64,000 nt of DNA, from the NCBI GenBank assembly GCA_003117195.1, contig BDSI01000021.1:992001-1056000 (forward strand), given 5' to 3'. A program made the position numbers and the translations under genes. Within the stretch, counting starts at the first letter, position 1. Each line of letters opens with the position of its first letter. Of this stretch, positions 55,201-64,000 are shown one piece after another. Source of the stretch: Eudorina sp. 2006-703-Eu-15 (taxonomy: Eukaryota > Chlorophyta > Chlorophyceae > Chlamydomonadales > Volvocaceae). A model generated the notes under the pieces. The model searched no databases. It saw only the letters and a program-made list of their open reading frames with translations, and was not told where the DNA came from.

Positions 55201-56468
55201 GGGAGGGTTTAGGTTCGGGTGTCGGCGTCCAGATTCGGGGTCTGTGGGAGGGGTAGGGAGGATTTGCAGGCTGTGCACCCCGGCCGCCGCCACTGCCACG
55301 GTGTGGCGGTGGGGGCCGCACCGCTCAGAGTGCCCAGTTCCGGCAGGACGGGGTGGGTTGGGGGAGCGGGGGAGGCGCAGAACCTAGGGGCCGCGTTCAA
55401 AACCCCGCGCGTCACAACCGGCAACTGACACGTCGCCGCCCCTCACCGACGTGTTGGAAGACCTCCCCGTCCGCCGACAGAGCAGTCAGGCACGCCCACG
55501 ACATCGAGAGCCGCTGGCACAGCAACGCCATGATGCGGCTGACCTGCGCGTGCGAGGCGACCGAGATGGGACACGTCCGTTGGTGGTGGCGCGCAGTCCG
55601 CGACCATGTTTCCCGCTCACCCCAGCTCCGCTTGCAGCGCAGCTTTCCCCCTCAATTACCCGTGCCCGGGATGTATCGCAAAGCACACACATGATATACA
55701 CATATACATATTGCACATACACGATTTGGGTCGGCCGGGATTTCTGCTACCTATTACATGCACACGGACGTGAGGCCATAACAAGACCCAGATGCCAGGC
55801 CGTCTAATTGCACGAAGGCCGGGCGTGCCAGGTCAGCGCGGCTGGCTTCTCGAAGGAAAAGAGGTACAAGTGCTGCTTGGAGGAATCGTGGGCGGCAGTA
55901 TGGACCAGTCCAGAACCCGTCCCAGGTGTGGTAGCGAAGCATTACTGACAACGTAATGAGGTTCCGGACTCCTCGTCGCCGTGTGCCCCTGTCCCCGTCG
56001 GTGTGTATGCCGTGCGCCTGGCGCTCCTGACCATACCGCCCCAGTCACAGTCAGGGAGGTTCACGACGAGGACTGCGGCCCAGACAGTAACCTCCTGACA
56101 TGACCTGGAAGGCCTGCTGACACCCCGCGCAACGATGTCCCGCACGGTCCCGCGCAACGCGCCTGCATTCTCTCTGATGTCAGCCCCAAAAGCTCCTGTA
56201 GCAACGCCACAACCCTCATCACTGAGTCCTGCGATACTTGTGCGCATTTCGCTTGTGGTGAACCCGCAGCGGCCGTTGGCTGCTGCTGACCGGGTTCGTC
56301 TTGCGCAGTTGGCTGGCTGCTCTGCACATGCACTTGCAAATTGCTGTTTGGTAAATCGACTCCGTTCTCAACTGCTGCTCCTTCGCGCTGCAGCTCCGTG
56401 AACTTTCGAGGGACTGCATCACGCGAGCCCTCAGCAGCATTAGCACCTCGAAAACAACAAAACAGCAT
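46250..56468 (-). CDS. GAF-domain protein with degenerate kinase domain
   Basis: Ten minus-strand exons join in phase to about 1,766 residues: 56124-56468 (end tentative), 55447-55543, 54908-55059, 53005-54363, 51936-52105, 50109-51258, 49372-49507, 47607-49043, 46646-46799, 46250-46550. The N-terminus begins MLFCCFRG, possibly acylated. GAF-like segments follow: ALLCQRLSMSWACLTALSAD (~120), RSLRAFACLPVTATNGSG with SFGSTEPLDWSKQFW (in exon 4), and MIIKDALQYFGGGRMVARD (~655). Low-complexity Gly/Ala/Pro/Gln inserts separate them. The C-terminal TKL-like kinase fold has VVIKMM (K1124), LMLELFPSVSLREAL as hinge, HGELRPENVLL (1477-1487), DAG in place of DFG (1614-1616), LPPEV in place of APE, and a closing WYQSLASRCWCGNPKQRPSF. 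HRD is HGE, so the catalytic Asp is Glu. About 130 residues separate the catalytic loop from DAG. It is probably a small-molecule or light/redox-sensing regulator; catalysis is doubtful. Confidence 0.8.
46810..46852. repeat. 10-bp tandem repeats (GGTTGGGTCG)
   Basis: Four 10-bp units in the GAF-kinase intron 46800-47606, close to its acceptor. Confidence 0.95.
47411..47614. repeat. 38-bp tandem repeats that include a 5' splice site
   Basis: Five full 38-bp units (47411-47448, 47449-47486, 47487-47524, 47525-47562, 47563-47600) and a 14-bp partial unit (47601-47614). On the minus strand the partial unit contains the exon end GACGCGG and the donor GTGCGC of the GAF-kinase exon ending at 47607. 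Unit 3 has the same GCGT variant as the partial unit; the others have ACAT at that point. Confidence 0.95.
49190..49345. repeat. CCGCCCCAACCGCCCCGA minisatellite
   Basis: Alternating 9-bp units (CCGCCCCAA and CCGCCCCGA) fill much of the 49044-49371 intron of the GAF-kinase gene. Confidence 0.9.
51286..51316 (-). repeat. Intron-associated element, copy d
   Basis: On the minus (transcript) strand it reads ATGTCTACCCATTTCCTGTA, differing at two positions from the best core at 18126-18186. It lies just upstream of the GAF-kinase exon acceptor at 51259, in the same sense as transcription. Confidence 0.75.
51675..51910. repeat. 33-bp minisatellite in GAF-kinase intron
   Basis: Six to seven imperfect units of about 33 bp built on CTCCCTAACCCCCACC and GCCCGCCCGCGCC, within the 51259-51935 intron. 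Confidence 0.9.
52139..52258 (-). repeat. Intron-associated element, tandem copies e and f
   Basis: Two head-to-tail units of about 54 bp in transcript sense, each with GTACAAACATGTCT then CCAAT and TCCTATATATTCCC, and the start of a third unit. They sit directly upstream of the acceptor of the GAF-kinase exon 51936-52105. This is the clearest local amplification of the element. Confidence 0.85.
52783..52833. repeat. GGGTTTT/GGTTTT tract
   Basis: Short irregular repeats of GGGTTTT and GGTTTT, on the antisense strand of an intron of the GAF-kinase gene. They could form a G-quadruplex and resemble, but are not, the TTTTAGGG telomere unit. Confidence 0.9.
52960..52985 (+). repeat. Intron-associated element, inverted copy g near a donor
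   Basis: CACGTCTACCAATTTCCTAT on the plus strand is antisense to the GAF-kinase transcript. It lies about 20-45 bp inside the donor end of the 52106-53004 intron, whose acceptor end carries the sense copies e and f. The two ends are therefore complementary over about 17-19 bases. Confidence 0.8.
54704..54735 (-). repeat. Intron-associated element, diverged sense copy
   Basis: On the minus strand it reads ATGTCTACTC, then TTTTCCAATTACCCCCC, inside the GAF-kinase intron 54364-54907. The first eight bases and the C-run match the core; the middle has diverged. Confidence 0.5.
54868..54900 (+). repeat. Intron-associated element, diverged inverted copy near a donor
   Basis: ATGTGTCTGGGCGGTTTCTG and then TATAACCCCCC on the plus strand, ending about 8 bp from the donor of the 54364-54907 intron. 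This repeats the arrangement in the neighbouring intron: inverted copy at the donor side, sense copy further in. Confidence 0.5.
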
Positions 56469-59400
56469 CCCAGTGACAGGTTCAGGTCACGCAAGTTAGG
56501 GTGGTAAATGACCAAACATCCCGTTCAGCAGACCACACCATGTCCTTAAAATGAACATTGAAAATGTTGTTTTGTCATTGGTTCAAAAATTGATACATTG
56601 AGCGCAGCAGTTGAAAATTGCTAGGTTCCCTGGTTTGGTAATCCCGTCATGATATGGGTGATACGAATGGCTCCGCCAACGCAGGACATGTGCCCTCGTT
56701 AACAATAATATTTTTTTACTATCTTTGGCAGTGTACGTCAATCGCCCAATGGGTCAATCTGTTGTTTCAAGTAGGGTCGTGCAAATTAGCTATCGTGAAA
56801 ATCCAAGCACCTTCTGAAAAAACATAGTAGCTCAAGACAGGGATGCGTGCAAACCTTTGTGGGTTTGATTTGCAAGATTCTCGCGGCGTACAGGGCCTCA
56901 CCGTTCACACCTTTTCTCAGTAATGTCCTGTCTTCCTTCAAATATACGACGGTAGATGCTTTGGCTAAATGGAGATCATGTCCAGACGGGCTTCGGCGGA
57001 CTTGACCGTTCACCAACCGACTAACGGCATGTACAGGAACGAACGTACCGAATGTACTGTGACATACCCCAACCAATCTCTTCAAATTTCGGCACAACCC
57101 GCACGGAAAACCAAAACCAGGAGACTACTATCGGTCCTCGTATCCACGAACGAATGTAGCAACGGAGCGTACCCCACCGCACGACGGAATTATCGGTGCC
57201 TGTAAGGCGGGACCCCAACGGCGCCCCGCCGACACAGCAACGAGGGACCCGCGCACCACAACGTTGATAAAATGAAGAGGTAACCACCCAAAACATCAGA
57301 GGCATCCAGCAGGGCATTAGGGTGTCGAGCCAATAGTAGTAACCAATGCCGTTACGTAGAAGAGGGTAGAAGTTGTCAAGGGTGCTCACCCGTGCAACTA
57401 TGGTGAAATGCGCGCGGTCTCGAGCGATCTCGAGCCTTTCTCACACGCGCGCTGAGGCTACAAATTATGTCCAAGCCCACTGCGATCTTGGACTGGGGCT
57501 TATTGGCGCCTGCTAGGTAAGCCCCTGATGTTAGTGTCGCAGGAAGGGGCAGAAGAGAGTGCTACGGGCTAACTTTTAGTGTCTTAAATGGGGGCTGGGG
57601 GGGGCCGTGATGATAACGAGACGGGTTGGGCTTTCTTAGGGCGGGCCGGTTTTCAGCCCGGAGAGGCACTCCGGACAGACCCCTGATGGTGGCTCACGGG
57701 CCCTCGTCACCTTCGAACACCACGGGCCACCGCCGGAGACGGGAGCCTGTTTTGGCCGTGGTAGTGGCTCGTTGCGCGCGCAGGTGGCTAACTCCCCCTG
57801 AGCGGGCTTTATCCTTGGCTATGGCTGGTCCTCAGGACCGGAGTGGTTCCCTGGTAGAGTGCGTGCGAAGTGTGTTTCGGTGCACTTGTGGAGCCTGTCC
57901 GATGTACCACGGTAGCGCGATTTCGGCGCTGCAGTGTAGCTGCGGCTGTCACCGACGACCGGGGGGCCCGCTGTAACATCATTAACAAAAAGGTCTAGGG
58001 CAAACGTCAAATCACGCTGCAGCGGCAACCCCTCAACAGGGTCATAGCTTCGGCTGTCGCCGATGGCTGTCACCGATGACCCGCGGGGTTCGCTGTAACA
58101 TCCTTATCCACTTCTGGGGATTCTGCCCTCTGCTGTGCCTATCCCTTTGGTAGTGTTGCCCCGCTGCGCGCCTCTGCTTGCTTCGGTGTCTGGCTGGGTG
58201 GGGTCATGGCCCGGTGTGTTTTTGGGTGCGGCGTTGAGGTGTGGAGGTGTCCTGCCGCCATGGCGGTGGGGCCTGCTGGGGCTTGCCCTGGTATACACCG
58301 GTGATCCCTTTGGGGTCCGCTGTAACGTTCATTCATTCATTCATCCTTAATAAGGGTCATAGGTTGTGGCAGAGCAAAAGGGACAGGCGCGATTGAGATA
58401 TGTGCGTCCCTTCGCGCCTCTTCGCGGACTGGTGCGAACTGACCTGATTCTTCGCCTTCAGTTCGTTCAGTTCGACAGGGTTCAACATGCTCCGGCGGAA
58501 CAGTGCAGATTAGCTGAGAAATCTGGCAGCCTTGGGTTGAACAACTCAGGTGACTGTGGACTCTTGTGGGTCATTCGTCATTGGTGGCAGCCGAAGCCTC
58601 CATGACAAACGCGGCAGGACCGTTACCGCAGGTTACACCACCACGTACCCCCCTCGTGGCGCGGTTCCTCACAGCGCACAGCGCGCAAGCTTCACTACTT
58701 TCGGGATCCCAGTACTAACAGTGCGTGGGCATTGCCGAGGTTGTGCTGCAACAACAATGTCGTTCGCCCGGGCTCCACAACAGACTTCCGGCACGAACGT
58801 ACGTCAAATTGGCCGCAAAGGTTACTACAGGCGGCGACTTATCCTGTTCACAAACATATCTCCGTGATACCTGGCAAAGCTTTTCTGAAGTAACTACGGA
58901 AGCAAATGATTTGTATGAGCAGTAAAGACCCAAAGATGCCCCCGACGCGTGCGATGCGTATTTTCTGGCGCGGCAATAATCTGCTGTATCTTACAGCTGT
59001 TTTGTAATAACGAAATAACCTAACGCCCCATCATGATACCAAGATCCTGTCGGAATCCAGGTCCAGGATAGCCTATATCGCATTCAGCATGACGCGAATG
59101 ATCAAACCTTGTCATTGTTTTGCAGCATGGCCACTGCCTCGGCACAAACGTACGACTTGAGCTGCCGTAATATAAGGAGCGCCGTTTGAGGACAAATTCA
59201 TGGGGAGTTCCTTTCTTATAAAATTTCATCGCATACTTCACACTAGAACTCCTCAAGCACTTTACCAAACAAAAGTTTATACAAACGGCCGAAAAAGGTT
59301 TGCCTTGTAAGGGCCGTCCTGACGGGTCCTTTCCGGTAGATCGCCGTTCTTGATAACTACAGCAGTTATTTCTCTGCAAACCATAGTTGTCAATCCACAA

Positions 59401-59649
59401 CGCAAGGATGAACGGACTGCCGGACGTGGCTGGTAGCCTCTTCACCTCGACCTATCGGAACGTCAAGCTGGCAGGGAAAAATCCTCCAGCAACGAACTTG
59501 AATGGAACAGGCTCGGTGGGTTGAGTCTTACAATAGCGCAGTCAGGCTTGCCTCGAAGCAATGCATCAGCACGCGTTTTGTACGCGGGGTTTTGATTGCA
59601 GTGCTTCGATACAACCTCGCTATCTCCAGCCCGAGCTGGCGCTCATAAG
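56469..59649. other. Upstream region of GAF kinase and PACRG
   Basis: 3.2 kb between divergent genes, AT-richer than the rest. 57600-58350 looks like interspersed repeat DNA (see 57942-58345). A minus-strand frame at 59020-59445 (141 codons, Lys/Cys/Tyr-rich) ends just past 59020 and is not recognisable. No other gene is supported. Confidence 0.45.
57942..58345 (+). repeat. Three copies of a repeat end, GGGG(T/C)(C/T)CGCTGTAAC
   Basis: CTGTCACCGACGACC..CGCTGTAACATC (57942-57985), CTGTCACCGATGACCC..CGCTGTAACATCC (58065-58105) and GGTGATCCCTTTGGGGTCCG..CTGTAAC followed by (ATTC)n (58299-58345) share the same end. A GGGTCATAG word also recurs after each of the last two intervals. This looks like nested or tandem 3' ends of a retroposon family; the ATTC tail would fit a LINE- or SINE-like end. 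Confidence 0.6.
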
Positions 59650-61090
59650 ATGCTTGAAGTTGGAAGGGAAGAACTTCCTATGTGGTCGAAGTCGACCCTT
59701 TCATACAGGTTTGTGGCGGCCGCGGCCTCTTAATACACGACATAATTCTTTTCTGAACAATAGTCATTCTCTGCAGGTACCCAGCTGCGAAGCCGAACCC
59801 CACCGAATTCCTTAAGAAGGGCGATGGCGACGTCATTAAGACGCGCACAGGGACTTTGGAGGAGGTGAAGCCACTGCCGCCATCAGCTGGAGCTTATAGG
59901 CGCCGAGAGAACCCGCCGAACACGGCGTTTCGGCGATTCTACGAGCGTGGCGATCTGCCCATAGCGGTCGATCACCGTGGCTCTAAAAACATGATTGCAT
60001 GGAAGGTATGTCTGGGCCATTAAAACTGTTGTGGCGCAGGGATTGTGCGCCCACCGCCACTCTCGGGTGTCTCCTGTCGTGGTGGGGCACACCGGGTTTG
60101 AATCAGAGGTACTCACTCCATACACCCCAGCGGCGTATGGAGTGAGTACCTCTGAATCAATCCATACACCCCCAGCGGCTCGGTTCCCTGACGCGAACAC
60201 ATGGTGTGTCACGTCGGAGACTATCTCATCGTGTGCATTCCAACCTTGCATGGTGACCTGACTAAGCAGGTGCCGGTCGTCCTCGGCACGACGGCTTCTG
60301 CTTATGCGCGCACTGCACCTGCTGACGGCCAAACTTAACCGTCTCCGTTGCACTGACAGAGAGCACTCGTGGTCACACTGGCGTTGCGTAGGTGGACATC
60401 GAGAAGCTCGATTACCACCACTACCTACCCATCTTCTTTGACGGCATTCGGGAGACGCAAGAGCCGTACCGCTTCTTGGCGGTTAAGGGGGTGGAGGACA
60501 TGCTGCGGGTTGGCGGGTCGAAAATCCTGCCTGTCATCCCGCAGCTGATTATTCCGATCAAAACCGCCCTGAACACGCGGGATCACAGCGTGATGTGCAT
60601 CACGTTGCAGCTGCTTCAGAAGCTTGTGCTGTCGGCGGACCTGGTTGGCGAAGCACTTGTACCATACTACCGGCAGGTGAGGATACAACCAGCGTGGGCC
60701 TAGTGCTGTGCGCTGGTTGTCAAGTAACTTGACAACCGTGCTTCGCTTATAGCGAAGATGATTGCGCCGTAACCCTGGGTCCCGGATCGTGTTTAGCGGT
60801 GCGTGAAGCGCTCACGGTGGGGTGTGTTATGCATCGGCCAGTCAGTTCTTACAAGGTACGCGGAACCCTGCCTGGATGGTTGCGCGTAGATCCTGCCGAT
60901 CTTCAACCTGTACAAGAATAAGAACAAGAACTTGGGCGACGGCATTGACTACGGCCAGAAGAACTACGACTGCCTGGGCGAGCTGATCGCCGACACCCTC
61001 GCGCTCTTCGAGCAAAAAGGCGGGGACGACGCGTTCATTAACATCAAGTACATGGTGCCCACGTACGAGTCGAGTGTGAACTACGCGTAA
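59650..61090 (+). CDS. PACRG: PACRG, ciliary inner-junction protein
   Basis: Four exons join in phase to 257 residues: 59650-59708, 59777-60005, 60392-60676, 60890-61090. PACRG, with FAP20, forms the inner junction that closes the B-tubule onto the A-tubule of axonemal doublets, so this is a cilium or flagellum gene. Family-typical segments are [108 protein letters not shown] and the C-terminal [20 protein letters not shown]. The body is an all-helical ARM/HEAT-like fold. The first exon is my inference: its phase (2 nt plus 1) and the resulting [14 protein letters not shown] junction fit, but a later ATG at 59680 in the same exon would shorten the protein by 10 residues. Confidence 0.94.
60098..60160. 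repeat. Near-perfect hairpin in PACRG intron 2
   Basis: A 26-base arm (60098-60123) is followed by an 11-base loop and its reverse complement (60135-60160) with one mismatch. The loop-side sequence CCATACACCCCAGCGGC recurs directly after the right arm (60162-60179). It lies inside the 60006-60391 intron. Confidence 0.95.
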
Positions 61091-63012
61091 TGCAGGAACG
61101 ATAGCGTGCATTAAGTTGGTAGAGCCGGAAAGATGTGTTGGGGTGATGGGTTTTCGGGTGCCTTCTGGGACAATGGAAATGGCCGTGGGGCAATGGGCAC
61201 GGGGGTTCGCGTGCTGGCTGCAATGCGACATGTGGAGCTGAGGAGCTGAGTTACGCGCTCGCGTACGTACGGCACATTCGCGGTTGCGGATTGAGGCACC
61301 GTCAGCATCGCATCAATTGCGGCTGTGTTGGCGCATTATGTGGCAACGGACAGCGCGACTGTCGGGTCTTCGTTGCGTTTATCCCTGGGACGTCAGCATT
61401 TGGGGCGGACGCTGTAAACGCAGGCTGGCTGTGGCGGACCGGCAGGCGTGCTATGAGGAAACGCGGCAGGGGTGGCAGTCCTGGTATCGTTGCTATGGAC
61501 AGCTAGCGCTCCTATTACCTGTGGTATGCCTGTTTTGACTAAGCGTCATCAATGAAGGCGGGTGCATTTACATGTGTTACCAGTTACTGTGACAATCGTG
61601 GATATTGCAGCCAGGGCCGCAACGGCACGGCTCGAATCGCTGTGAAGCGGGAGCTCGTGCATTACCTATCGACCGTGGCTACGTAGAGGGTACACGGCAT
61701 AGCGCCGATGAGGGTAATGGGGCAATCTAGTTGCAAGGAAGCGGCAGCCGTTATGCCTCCCGGCAGTCCGAGGTTGGGGCTGGGTGCTGGAGTTAGCGGG
61801 TAGGTTGAGTGCGATACAACCGTATGTCATATGCATGACTCCGGGTGGCTGTGCAAAAGGGCTCTGAAGGCTTGTCTGGTGTAGCTGTGGGCGCGAGTGG
61901 TGTGGTCGCCTAATGCTGGTTTGGGCTTGGCTTCGTATTCTGTGCATGAGTTGGTTGCCTCCCTGTCTGTCGCGTGGAACCGGCTTGCCTTGACCGGCAG
62001 ACCCCAGCCAAAACGTTCCGAAGCTTTTATGCTTTGCTGGTCACTATTGTTGAGCGAACTGTAATAGACTGTGGAGACTTCTGGCACGTGCGTCGGAGGG
62101 TACGGCGGGGCCGGCGGGGCACCGGTTGCCTGGTGAGGCTATCTACTGTGCATGGCTTGCACTGTAGGGTGTGAACAGACGGCTGAAAGCCAAACATTTG
62201 CAACGGATTGTTGTTGATAGACGGCGGCCGTTCTGGTGCGCTCGTATGCCCAAGGCACGAGAGCACGTTGCAGCGTGTCTGCGTCAACGTCGACAGCGAT
62301 CAGGGACCTGATTGACACCATCCCTGCCATACTCTTTCTTCGCAGTACCGTCAGATCTGTTCTGCCTCCTGATGAATAAGGGCACGTCAAGGGCTGCTAC
62401 CTACGGATAGCCACCTCTCATCTATGAAAAATACATCGTATGGAAGCAACTATCTTGTCTACCCAAGGAATTGCCATTGCACCAAATCTCCGCCTCGCAA
62501 GTAACATGGCTGGTTGACAATCTGAACCTGGCGCCTTGTTTTCCTTAGCATCACACTATCTTGACACAGTATGCCGGTTGATGTGTCCTTATTTCCGAGT
62601 AATTGTGGTTAAAAACTTCATACACGCGACCTTTGAATTGTGCCGTCGCCTTTGTCGAAACATGAGTTTTATACCACGAAGTATAAGCCCTATGGGAGGG
62701 ACGTAACCAATACACTTCAAATGCCTCTATACGGCTGTCCTAGTCCCGCCGCGAAAATACACAGGATTGTGGTCATGGACGAAGTCTTCAGCAAACATTG
62801 AAACCCGAGCGGTTTCTTGGGGCATACAGAAGTCATTTCAAGATACAACTGAATATTTCCACACAGCTCAAGTTCGGCAAGCTGATAGTTAACTGCTCGT
62901 TATGACCCCGCACTGTTTGTACCCCAGATAACGCAACGTACAACCGGTTTGACCTTGTTTCACACCAAGTCATAACTTTTCATGAGCTTCGCTCAGCATA
63001 TATAATTATAAC
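61091..63012. other. PACRG 3' region and Myb upstream region
   Basis: 1.9 kb with no supported gene. A TGTAA lies at 61413-61417. The right half (62400-63012) is AT-rich and ends in CATATATAATTATAAC directly before the Myb start codon. Confidence 0.5.
61413..61417 (+). terminator. Candidate TGTAA poly(A) signal, PACRG
   Basis: TGTAA about 320 bp past the PACRG stop on the coding strand. Confidence 0.45.
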
Positions 63013-64000
63013 ATGGGCGAGGAGTGCGAAGAAGGTGGAGCTGGGAGCGGGCGCTGGGAACCTCAGGAAGCCTGCTCAGCGCCTGGCGAAAGCAGCGACT
63101 ACTCTGATGGACCAGGCCATGGTCGTGGCCAGCTGGCTCCCAAGGGATTTTCCGACGCCGGACTTGCAAGGAGGCGACGACGCCGACCTACTTGGAGCAG
63201 GCTCGAAGAGGCTATCCTCGCCAAACAACACTCTATTCGTGGCAATTCCTGGTCAGCCATCGCAGAACACCTGCCGGGTCGCACTGCCAGTGAGGTGAAG
63301 GTCAGTGCGCTTTTGACGCTGTGTGGTTGGCTTGAAATGAATGTATTGGAGGATGTGTTTTAAAGAAATATAATTGTCGGAACTGTTAATGTGTTTTGGG
63401 GGTCTTGCGGAAAAACCTACGGTTTTATTCGCCCGTTCCTGGACTGTGCGCCTCCATGCAGAACATTTGGCACAGCACGCTTCGGTCGAAAAAGCTGAAA
63501 TCGCGTTCGCTGCTACGGGCGTACGCACGCGAGGTCCAGGAGCGCGGCGACAGCGCCGCAGCGCGGCTGGAAGCGTTCCGCATTGCAGTAAAATTGACAA
63601 AATGTGAAGATGACATGCTGCCGGACAGCGCGGAACCGCATGCGGGTGCGGACGGGAGATCGCGGCGAGAGTCGGCCAGCTCGGAGGGCAGGGACGGCGA
63701 TGAGCAGGAGCACGAGAGCGGGTCCCCGCGGCCCTACCCGCAAGTCGCCGACAGCGCAGACGCAACCCACATCCCCAAGCAAGCAGACCTGCCGCCCTCT
63801 CCCGCCGGTAAGGCGCGCGGCCAGTTACCACCATCTCCAGCGAAGTTGGGTCCACCACCCCACCCGTCATCCTTGCAGCTCTCCCCCTTTTTGTTTGTCA
63901 GCCGGCGTCTGCATGCCGCGAGGCGCGCCGCGCGGTGCGTTGAAGTTAGTCCCGCTTGTTCAGCGTTGCGCCGCCCTGCCACCGTCTCCCAGCCCTGCCT
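63013..64000 (+). CDS. Myb/SANT-domain protein, 5' part (cut by window end)
   Basis: Exons 63013-63300, 63462-63807 and 63902 to the window edge join in phase and give at least 244 residues; the gene continues beyond 64000. Residues 1-60 are acidic and Gly/Ser-rich. A basic run (RRRRRR) leads into a single Myb/SANT repeat at about residues 61-110: TWSRLEEAILAKQHSIRGNS then WSAIAEHLPGRTASEVKNIW and HSTLRSKK. The spacing and GRT..(E/A)VKN.W..T signature resemble the R3 repeat of plant R2R3-Myb proteins. The splice site at 63300/63462 falls inside the third helix. A Lys/Arg-rich stretch and a Ser/Glu/Pro-rich, probably disordered, region follow. It is probably a nuclear DNA-binding or chromatin protein. 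Only one repeat is visible here; a second could lie beyond the edge, though R2 would normally precede R3. Confidence 0.8.

Noticed and set aside
59020..59445. 141-codon minus-strand frame upstream of PACRG
   Set aside because: Composition is not coding-like for this genome (AT-rich, many Lys and Cys) and nothing is recognisable.

Overview
The window is nuclear DNA from a green alga, most likely a volvocine (Chlamydomonas/Volvox/Gonium-type) species. The evidence is composition and gene structure, not a database match: GC-rich exons, many short phase-consistent introns with GTGAGT/GTGCGT donors, Ala/Gly/Pro/Gln-rich inserts, TGTAA poly(A)-type signals, abundant intronic minisatellites, plastid-targeted proteins, and a cilium protein next to plant-type SnRK2 kinases. 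All protein genes were assembled by joining exons by hand. For eight of them every splice junction keeps phase and the conserved protein reads through.

Layout. 507-3548 (+): a long low-complexity protein with a possible chromodomain-like C-terminus. 8619-13327 and 15937-20169 (+): a tandem pair of SnRK2-type kinases with very different intron sets. 21563-23347 (+): VPS25 (ESCRT-II), including a GC-AG intron. 23998-27555 (+): V-type H+-ATPase subunit B. 28319-30702 (-): plastid-type uroporphyrinogen decarboxylase, tail-to-tail with the ATPase gene and divergent from 32006-38156 (+), plastid elongation factor G. 40937-43358 (-): an unrecognised 141-residue protein, plastid-targeted in appearance, with one C-terminal membrane span. 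46250-56468 (-): a ~1,766-residue GAF-domain/kinase-fold protein with degenerate catalytic motifs. 59650-61090 (+): PACRG, an inner-junction protein of ciliary doublet microtubules. 63013-window end (+): a Myb/SANT protein, cut by the window edge.

The genes do not form one pathway. They group loosely as signalling (SnRK2 pair, GAF kinase), endomembrane and vacuole (VPS25, V-ATPase B), plastid (UROD, EF-G, the 141-residue protein), cilium (PACRG) and transcription (Myb).

The most interesting signal is an intron-associated dispersed element with core ATGTCTACCAATTTCCTATA. It recurs in introns of both SnRK2 genes and of the GAF kinase, usually in transcript-sense orientation and often just upstream of an acceptor. 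Three of four copies in the SnRK2 pair lie in introns the paralogue lacks, which looks like introner-type intron gain. Two GAF-kinase introns carry an additional inverted copy near the donor. Other points: a 38-bp tandem repeat that includes a 5' splice site, a strongly over-represented octamer GTACGGCA, two compact foldback structures, and a family of repeats ending in a GGGGTCC(G/A)..GTAAC-type sequence.
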